Source: Bacillota bacterium
Lineage (GTDB): Bacteria; Bacillota; Clostridia; Peptostreptococcales; Anaerovoracaceae
Length of the DNA: 7,493 bases
Assembly: GCA_016286935.1 (NCBI GenBank)
Contig: JAEEUO010000050.1
Coordinates: 1 to 7,493 of the forward strand
Direction of reading: 5' to 3'
Of the stretch, positions 1 through 4,498 are shown piece by piece; positions within the stretch are counted from its first letter, which is position 1; the number at the start of each line of letters is the position of its first letter. The notes beneath the pieces are model-generated. The model saw only the letters and a program-made list of their open reading frames with translations. It made no database searches and was not told the origin of the DNA. Both the position numbers and the translations under genes were made by a program.

Positions 1-881
1 TTGAGCTGGGCGAGCCAGCAGACCGTGATCGCCGTAAAGCCGACGCCCGCGGCGACGCCGTCCGCGAGGGTATGGTCCGCGCCGCTGACGACGAGGAACC
101 CGACGAGGCCGGCGATCGCACCGGAAAGGAACGCGGTCCGGACCGTGATCCGGCGGACGTTCATGCCGGCGTAGCGCGCCGTGTTCTCGCTTTCGCCGAG
201 GACGGCGATCTCATAGCCGTGCTTCGTGAATTTCAGATAGACGAACAGCACGACGACGAGAACGAGGACGACGATCCAGCCGATGTGGACGCCGAAGATC
301 GACGGCAGATACGCCGATTTCGCGAAGTTCGGGATGATCTGGGAGCCGGGCTTCCCTTCCCAGGGGCCGCCCTGGAGCCATTTGACGATGCCGATCGCGA
401 TGTAGTTCATCATCAGCGTGAACAGCGTCTCGTTCGTCCCCCAGCGGGATTTGAAGATCGCGGGGATCGTTCCCCAGAGGCCGCCGAAGACCGTTCCCGC
501 GACCGCCATCAGGATCAGGAGGACGGGAGACGGAAGGCCGGAGCACTTCAGCGCGAAGAACGTCGCCGCCATCGCGCCCATCGTGATCTGTCCCTCGGCG
601 CCGATGTTCCAGTAGCGCATCTTGAAGCAGGGCGCGAGCGCGAGGGCCGTGCCGAGCAGCGGAACGGCGTATTTGATGACCTGGCGGATGACGGTCTTCT
701 TGCCCCAGGAGCCCTGGATCATGATGCCGTAGGCGCTGACGGGGCTCACGCCGAGCGCGGCGAAGATCGCGAAGCCGATCAGGAGCGCGAAGAGGAACGC
801 GCCGAGACGGATCAGCCACGTCTTTCCGGGCGCCATCGATTCGCGTTTCGCGATGCGGAGAAGCGGTGTTTTCTGTTCCAT
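1..881 (-). CDS. BMP/nucleoside-family ABC transporter permease (3' end beyond window)
   Basis: This is a membrane permease of a purine-nucleoside-type ABC importer (BPD_transp_2 / YufP-NupP-like family). It carries substrate across the cytoplasmic membrane, powered by the ATPase encoded just upstream. The reading frame is open from an ATG at 879-881 to the window edge, giving 293 codons; family members are usually about 350-370 residues, so roughly 60-80 are missing. After a basic N-terminus (MEQKTPLLRIAKRE) come hydrophobic segments at about residues 24-44, 71-86, 98-115, 119-140, 153-170, 200-217, 250-267 and from 279 on. Family motifs are WNIGAEGQ (91-98; usually FNIGAEGQ), TNETLFTLMMNYIA (149-162) and ARYAGMNVRR (235-244). 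The start overlaps the ATPase stop as TAATG and is preceded by AAAGGAGG at 892-899, which points to translational coupling. A second permease gene is expected to follow. The family is clear; the substrate is inferred. Confidence 0.93.
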   Translation of the reverse strand, partial: MEQKTPLLRIAKRESMAPGKTWLIRLGAFLFALLIGFAIFAALGVSPVSAYGIMIQGSWGKKTVIRQVIKYAVPLLGTALALAPCFKMRYWNIGAEGQITMGAMAATFFALKCSGLPSPVLLILMAVAGTVFGGLWGTIPAIFKSRWGTNETLFTLMMNYIAIGIVKWLQGGPWEGKPGSQIIPNFAKSAYLPSIFGVHIGWIVVLVLVVVLFVYLKFTKHGYEIAVLGESENTARYAGMNVRRITVRTAFLSGAIAGLVGFLVVSGADHTLADGVAAGVGFTAITVCWLAQL

Positions 882-2413
882 TACGCCTCCGCCTCCTTTC
901 CGCCGACCCGCGTCATCAGAAGGCCGATCTCCTCCTTCGGGGTCGTCCTCGCGTCAACGATGCCGCTGACTTCGCCGCCGCAGAGGACGAGGATCCGGTC
1001 GCAGAGCTCGAGGAGGACGTCGAGGTCCTCGCCGACGAAGATGACGGCCGCTCCCTTCGCCTTCTGGGCGCACATAAGGTCGTAGATGATGTAGGACGTG
1101 TTGATGTCGAGCCCGCGCACCGCGTACGCGCTCATCAGAACGGACGGCGACGTCGCGATCTCGCGGCCGACGAGTACTTTCTGGACGTTTCCGCCGGACA
1201 GCTTCCGGACGGGATAATCGATCCCCGGCGTCACGACTTCGAGGAAGTCGTGGACCTGGTTCGCGAGCTTTTCGGGCTCCTTGCGGTCGACGAAGATCGA
1301 TTTGCCGCGCGTGTAGGAGCGGAGCATCATATTGTCGGTCATGCCCATGCCGCCGACGAGGCCCATGCCGAGCCGGTCCTCGGGGACGAACGCGAGCGCG
1401 ACGCCGGCCTCCTTGATGTCCATCGGCGTCTTGCCGACGAGCTCCTCGGGCTTCTTTCCCTCGGGGCTGTAGATGATCGAGCCCTTTTCGATGCGCCTGA
1501 GGCCGGCGATCGCTTCGAGGAGCTCCTTCTGGCCGGAGCCGGCGATCCCCGCGATGCCGAGGATCTCGCCGCTGTACGCGATGAAGCCGACGTCGTTCAG
1601 CTTCGTCACGCCTTCGCTGTTCTTCACGGTCAGCCCCGCGATCGTCAGGCGCGGTTTCGGGTCCTTCGGGACGGTGCGGTTGATGTCGAGCGTCACGGCG
1701 CGGCCGACCATCATGTCGGTCAACGCCTGGGGGTTCGTCTCGGACGTGCGGACGGTCTTGATGTGCTGTCCCTTGCGCAGGACCGCGACGACGTCCGAGA
1801 TCGCCATGACCTCGTTGAGTTTGTGCGTGATGAGGAAGATCGCCTTGCCGTCGTCCCGCATCGCGCGGAGGACGTTGAAGAGCTTTTCGATCTCCTGGGG
1901 CGTCAGGACCGCGGTCGGCTCATCGAGGATGAGGATGTCCGCGCCGCGGTAGAGGACTTTTATGATCTCGACGGTCTGTTTCTCCGAAACGGACATGTCG
2001 TATACTTTCTTGTTCGGGTCGATGTCGAATCCGTAGCGGTCGCTGATCTCCCTGACGCGCGCCGCCGCGGCCTTCATATCGAGCTTTCCGGGAAGGCCGA
2101 GAACGACGTTCTCCGCCGCCGTGAACACGTCCACGAGCTTGAAGTGCTGGTGGATCATGCCGATGCCGTTGTCGAACGCGTCCTTCGGGGACGCGATCGT
2201 GACCGGCTTCCCGTCGACGAAGATCTGGCCTTCGTCGGGGTAGTAGATTCCCGCGAGCATGTTCATCAGAGTCGTCTTTCCCGAGCCGTTTTCGCCCAGG
2301 ACGGACATGATCACGCCGCGGTCCACGTAGAGGTCGATCTTATCGTTCGCGACGACGCTGCCGAACCGCTTCGTGATGTTCTTCAGTTCCACTGCATGAA
2401 CGGTCGTTTCCAT
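881..2413 (-). CDS. Fused two-domain ABC transporter ATP-binding protein, BMP/nucleoside (YufO/NupO-like) family
   Basis: This 510-residue cytoplasmic ATPase drives the importer; both nucleotide-binding domains lie in one chain, as in nucleoside and ribose-type systems. Domain 1 (about 7-240) is intact: Walker A GENGSGKTT (40-48), Q-loop Gln89 in MIHQHF, signature region SVSEKQTVEI (141-150), Walker B LILDEPTAVLTPQE (161-174) with Glu165, and H-loop His197 in THKLNE. Domain 2 (about 255-505) is degenerate at the ATP site: GIAGSGQKEL (289-298) replaces a normal P-loop, and the Walker B region reads SAYAVRGLD (428-436) without a catalytic Glu. GEDLD (461-465) stands where the H-loop His would be. 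Its signature LSGGNVQK (405-412) is canonical, so it can complete the domain 1 ATP site. Loss of the second site is usual in this family, though SAYAV is further eroded than the QPTRGLD I remember from relatives. AAGGAG at 2419-2424, five bases before the ATG, fixes the start. The gene follows a terminator and overlaps the permease start. Confidence 0.96.
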   Translation of the reverse strand: METTVHAVELKNITKRFGSVVANDKIDLYVDRGVIMSVLGENGSGKTTLMNMLAGIYYPDEGQIFVDGKPVTIASPKDAFDNGIGMIHQHFKLVDVFTAAENVVLGLPGKLDMKAAAARVREISDRYGFDIDPNKKVYDMSVSEKQTVEIIKVLYRGADILILDEPTAVLTPQEIEKLFNVLRAMRDDGKAIFLITHKLNEVMAISDVVAVLRKGQHIKTVRTSETNPQALTDMMVGRAVTLDINRTVPKDPKPRLTIAGLTVKNSEGVTKLNDVGFIAYSGEILGIAGIAGSGQKELLEAIAGLRRIEKGSIIYSPEGKKPEELVGKTPMDIKEAGVALAFVPEDRLGMGLVGGMGMTDNMMLRSYTRGKSIFVDRKEPEKLANQVHDFLEVVTPGIDYPVRKLSGGNVQKVLVGREIATSPSVLMSAYAVRGLDINTSYIIYDLMCAQKAKGAAVIFVGEDLDVLLELCDRILVLCGGEVSGIVDARTTPKEEIGLLMTRVGGKEAEA

Positions 2414-2424
2414 GTAGTCTCCTT
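2414..2424 (-). promoter_or_regulatory. Ribosome binding site of the ATPase gene
   Basis: The minus strand reads AAGGAG-ACTAC-ATG, a strong Shine-Dalgarno sequence at 2419-2424 with a five-base spacer. It lies just 8 bases past the terminator T-tract, so transcripts that read through the hairpin are still well translated. It also supports the ATG at 2411-2413 as the ATPase start. Confidence 0.85.
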
Positions 2425-2432
2425 AACAGGGG

Positions 2433-2462
2433 AAAAACGGGAGGGGCAAAAAGCCCCTCCCG
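2433..2462 (-). terminator. Intrinsic terminator between the lipoprotein and ATPase genes
   Basis: The minus-strand transcript forms a perfect 10-bp GC-rich stem, CGGGAGGGGC (2453-2462) paired with GCCCCTCCCG (2438-2447), around a five-T loop (2448-2452). Five T residues (complement of 2433-2437) follow it directly. It lies 15 bases after the lipoprotein stop and before the ATPase ribosome binding site, so it sits inside what should be one transporter operon. The likely role is partial termination that lowers ATPase and permease output relative to the abundant binding protein. Full termination would need a separate promoter for the ATPase, and there is almost no space for one before its start. 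Confidence 0.88.
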
Positions 2463-2477
2463 GAGAAAGGTGTCGGA

Positions 2478-3731
2478 TTATTCGACGATGGTGATGCCGT
2501 CGATCGCGATCGCGAAGTACGGCGCGGACTGGAAGTAGGATTCCTTGAACTCGCCGTTGATGATGGCTTCGTTCGAATCGGGCACCCAGTCGCCGTCGGT
2601 GTCGAGCGCCCAGGCGTGGGTGAGGTGTTCGCCCTTCACGGTGAACTGGGAGACGTCGAAGACCTTGACGGAACCGTCGGCGATGCCCTTCTTGGCCTTT
2701 TCGACGGCTTCCTTCGTTCCGGCCGCGATGATCGCGTCGTTGTATTCGGTCAGGACGACTTCGCCGTTCGCGGTCGTTCCGCAGTAGTCGGGAGCGAGCG
2801 TGCCGCCGTTGTAGACGGTCTTGACGGAATCATAGAAGTACTTCGTCCAGTCGATGCGCGTCGAGACGAGGGAGGCGTTCGGCGCGACGGAGCGCATATC
2901 GTTGTTGTAGCCGGTGTGGAACACGCCCGCCTTTTCGGCTTCGACCGCGGCGTTCGTGTTGTCGGCGTGCTGGGAGATGAGGACGGCGCCGTCGGCGATC
3001 AGGGCCTTCGCGGCATCGCCTTCCGCGGTCGGATCGGACCAGGAGTCGACGAACTTGACGAGCATCGTCGCGGACGGGCAGACCGAGCGGATGCCGAGGA
3101 AGTAGGCGGTGTAGCCCGAAACGACTTCGGCGTAGTTGAACGCGCCGACGTAGCCGACGATCGCCTTGTCAGCGGTGATCGTGCCTTTTTCGATGAGCTC
3201 GTTGAGCTTCATTCCGGCGACGATACCGGCGAGGTAGCGGCCTTCGTAGATGTTCGCGAACGCGTTGGAGGTGTTGTCGAGATCATCCTTGTAGAAGTTC
3301 TCGTTCGTCATGCCGACAAACTGGACTTCGGGATATTCCTTGACGAGGTCTTCGATCGCGAAGGCGTGGTCGTAGGAGTTGTTGAAGATGACCTTGCAGC
3401 CTTCGTCGACGAGGTCCTGGTTCGCGTCGACGACGGGGGCGCCGGAGATGCAGTTGTATTTGATGACCCATTCAACGTCGAGGCCGTCAGCCTTGAGTTT
3501 TTCCTGGGCGGCTTTCTGGCCGCGGAGGAAGTTGTAGGTGTAGCCCTGGTCGTTTTCGTCTCCGATGCAGACGAGGCCGACCTTGAGCGTTTCCTTCTCG
3601 GGGGTGTTGGTCTCGGGCGTGTTGTTTTCGGTGTTGTCGCCCGTGTTTGTCGGGGTGGCCGGCTTCGGCGTGCAGGCGGCGAGGCCGATGGCCATCACGA
3701 GCACGAGCAGAAGCGCAATCACTTTTTTCAT
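2478..3731 (-). CDS. BMP-family substrate-binding lipoprotein (probable purine nucleoside/base binding)
   Basis: This is the extracytoplasmic binding protein of the ABC importer, 417 residues. A type II signal peptide (MKKVIALLLVLVMAIGLAAC) ends in the lipobox LAAC with Cys20 as the lipidation site. A flexible Thr/Pro/Asn/Glu-rich tether follows to about residue 47, then the two-lobed BMP (PnrA-like) fold. Recognisable stretches are VGLVCIGDENDQGYTYN (51-67), VQFVGMTNENF (136-146), YEGRYLAGIVAGM (162-174), IVGYVGAFNYAEV (191-203), LISQHADNTNAA (251-262), GVFHTGYNNDM (269-279) and the C-terminal FQSAPYFAIAIDGI (400-413). The QHxD-type segment followed by GxxxDM recalls BMP proteins reported to bind adenine, but I rely on memory for that, so the ligand is uncertain. 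AAAAGGAG at 3740-3747, eight bases before the ATG, supports the start. It lies between xpt and the ATPase gene. An acidic DTDGDWVPDSNE loop (377-388) is unusual. Confidence 0.95.
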   Translation of the reverse strand: MKKVIALLLVLVMAIGLAACTPKPATPTNTGDNTENNTPETNTPEKETLKVGLVCIGDENDQGYTYNFLRGQKAAQEKLKADGLDVEWVIKYNCISGAPVVDANQDLVDEGCKVIFNNSYDHAFAIEDLVKEYPEVQFVGMTNENFYKDDLDNTSNAFANIYEGRYLAGIVAGMKLNELIEKGTITADKAIVGYVGAFNYAEVVSGYTAYFLGIRSVCPSATMLVKFVDSWSDPTAEGDAAKALIADGAVLISQHADNTNAAVEAEKAGVFHTGYNNDMRSVAPNASLVSTRIDWTKYFYDSVKTVYNGGTLAPDYCGTTANGEVVLTEYNDAIIAAGTKEAVEKAKKGIADGSVKVFDVSQFTVKGEHLTHAWALDTDGDWVPDSNEAIINGEFKESYFQSAPYFAIAIDGITIVE

Positions 3732-3780
3732 GGCGTTTTCTCCTTTTCCTTTCGGACAGCGTTTTGGTGATTGGTTATCG

Positions 3781-3810
3781 ATGAAAGGACGTTCCTCCGT
3801 GTCCTGTCAT
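3781..3810 (-). repeat. Imperfect inverted repeat with GGAGG in the loop
   Basis: The minus strand reads ATGACAGGAC, then ACGGAGGAAC, then GTCCTTTCAT. The 10-base arms (3801-3810 and 3781-3790) pair at nine of ten positions, with one C/T mismatch, around a 10-base loop. The loop carries a Shine-Dalgarno-like GGAGG that has no start codon at a useful distance behind it. It could be an operator dyad, an RNA processing or stability hairpin, or chance. No T-tract follows, so it is not a terminator. Confidence 0.5.
3790..3801 (-). repeat. 12-base repeat CACGGAGGAACG, copy before the lipoprotein gene
   Basis: The minus-strand string CACGGAGGAACG occurs here and again, identically, at 4421-4432 in the xpt leader. 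This copy covers the loop and inner edge of the dyad at 3781-3810. In the xpt copy the same bases are the working ribosome binding site. The meaning is unknown; it may be a duplicated leader fragment. Confidence 0.5.
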
Positions 3811-3838
3811 GTCGTTGTCGGGCGGGGCTTTTCCGTTC

Positions 3839-4414
3839 CTAGCGGAAGATGATCTCGCCGGTCTCGTCGTCCATCGAATCGATCGTCGCGAGGGATTCGA
3901 GGCGGACTCCTTCGGCGCGGAGCGCGTCGCCGCCGCACTGAAAGCCCTTTTCGATCACGATGCCGATTCCGGCGAGTTTCGCGCCGGCCGCTTCGATGAT
4001 CGAGCGGAGGCCGCGGATCGCTTCTCCGTTCGCCAGAAAGTCGTCGATCACCAGCACAGCGTCGTCCGAAGACAGGTACTGTTTGCTGATGACCGCGGTG
4101 TAGTCGTTATCGTGGGTGAAGGAATGGATGCGGGCGGAATAGACGCCGTCGTCGAGCTGGGCGGTCTTCTCCTTTTTGGCGAACACGACGGGTACGCCGA
4201 AATAGCGCGCCGCCATCACGGCGACGCCGATCCCGGACGCCTCGATCGTCACGATCTTCGTAATGTCCGCGTCCGCGAACAGCCGGTAGAACTCCCGTCC
4301 GATCGCGTCGAGAAGGGCCGGGTCGATCTGGTGGTTCAGGAAGCTGTCGACCTTCAGGATGTTGCCCTTTTTCACGACTGCTTCCCGGCGGATGCGCTGT
4401 TCAAGGAGATGCAT
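3839..4414 (-). CDS. xpt: Xanthine phosphoribosyltransferase
   Basis: This cytoplasmic purine-salvage enzyme transfers the phosphoribosyl group of PRPP to xanthine, giving XMP and pyrophosphate. The 191-residue length fits the family (about 190-195). Family stretches include the N-terminal MHLLEQRIRREAVVKKGNIL, KVDSFLNHQIDP (21-32), TIEASGIGVAVMAARYFGVP (56-75), the FAKKEKTAQLDD segment (78-89) and the PRPP-binding loop VLVIDDFLANGEA (120-132). The last is the Xpt version of the type I PRTase signature and separates it from Apt and Hpt. GGAGG at 4425-4429, ten bases before the ATG, supports the start. A promoter overlapping the mfd terminator lies about 50 bases upstream. The leader is too short for the purine riboswitch that often controls xpt. 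Downstream, without a terminator, come the BMP transporter genes, suggesting one purine uptake and salvage operon. Confidence 0.95.
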   Translation of the reverse strand: MHLLEQRIRREAVVKKGNILKVDSFLNHQIDPALLDAIGREFYRLFADADITKIVTIEASGIGVAVMAARYFGVPVVFAKKEKTAQLDDGVYSARIHSFTHDNDYTAVISKQYLSSDDAVLVIDDFLANGEAIRGLRSIIEAAGAKLAGIGIVIEKGFQCGGDALRAEGVRLESLATIDSMDDETGEIIFR

Positions 4415-4420
4415 GGCGGT

Positions 4421-4432
4421 CGTTCCTCCGTG
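4421..4432 (-). repeat. 12-base repeat CACGGAGGAACG, copy serving as the xpt ribosome binding site
   Basis: This is identical to the string at 3790-3801. Here GGAGG (4425-4429) precedes the xpt ATG by ten bases, a slightly long but workable spacing, and defines the xpt start. Confidence 0.55.
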
Positions 4433-4462
4433 CGTTCAAAAACAAATTCCCAATATACTGTT

Positions 4463-4490
4463 ATTATACAAAAAACCCTTGAAAAATCAA
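4463..4490 (-). promoter_or_regulatory. Probable sigma-A promoter of xpt, inside the mfd terminator
   Basis: The minus strand has a perfect -10 box TATAAT (4463-4468) and, 16 bases upstream, TTGATT (4485-4490), which matches the -35 consensus TTGACA at its first four positions. Transcription would start near 4455-4457, giving a leader of about 42 nt before the xpt ATG. The -35 box lies in the loop and stem of the mfd terminator, and the spacer is largely its 3' arm and T-run. The AT-rich patch stands out against the GC-rich surroundings. I see no purine riboswitch or PurBox-like site. Confidence 0.75.
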
Positions 4491-4498
4491 GGGTTTTT
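4465..4498 (-). terminator. Intrinsic terminator of mfd, overlapping its stop codon
   Basis: The minus-strand transcript folds as AAAAACCCTTGA (4487-4498), a four-T loop (4483-4486), and TCAAGGGTTTTT (4471-4482). This is a perfect 12-bp stem with an A-tract on the 5' side and a T-tract on the 3' side, the run reaching six T's at 4470 boundary sequence TTTTTTG. The 5' arm encodes the last Mfd residues Lys-Asn-Pro and the TGA stop, so coding sequence and terminator share bases. The 3' flank runs straight into the xpt -10 box. Confidence 0.85.

Larger units (their letters stand above)
3732..3838 (-). other. xpt-lipoprotein gene spacer; no clear promoter or terminator
   Basis: This 107-bp gap holds the lipoprotein ribosome binding site (AAAAGGAG, 3740-3747) and the imperfect dyad listed separately at 3781-3810. 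I find no T-tracted terminator after xpt and no paired -35/-10 elements; the best -10-like string, GATAAC on the minus strand, has no -35 at proper distance. The simplest reading is that xpt and the lipoprotein gene are cotranscribed. Confidence 0.6.

Noticed and set aside
72..1085. Plus-strand frames over the permease and ATPase 3' region, and a similar one at 2616-3770 over the lipoprotein gene
   Set aside because: Both are compositional shadows, rich in charged residues, that cross the boundaries of well-supported minus-strand genes.
1961..1990. Loss of the canonical ABC signature in domain 1 (SVSEKQTVEI instead of an LSGGQ form)
   Set aside because: This domain of the family normally carries a divergent signature (SVGxxQ-like), so it is not a sign of damage.
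866..2494. 542-codon open frame on the plus strand, antisense to the ATPase gene
   Set aside because: It is rich in Arg, Asp, Glu and Val with no recognisable domain. It covers a fully conserved ATPase in the opposite strand; GC-rich codon usage leaves few stops in this frame.
3770..3800. Promoter for the lipoprotein gene using GATAAC on the minus strand as -10
   Set aside because: Only four of six bases match, and no -35-like hexamer sits 16-18 bases upstream.
3775..3810. 11-codon reading frame on the minus strand between xpt and the lipoprotein gene, a possible leader peptide
   Set aside because: No ribosome binding site precedes its ATG, and the peptide has no run of regulatory codons. 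The sequence is better described as the dyad.
4415..4470. Guanine/purine riboswitch upstream of xpt
   Set aside because: The space between the likely start site and the ATG is about 42 nt, and I see no three-way-junction aptamer core. A model search was not possible here.
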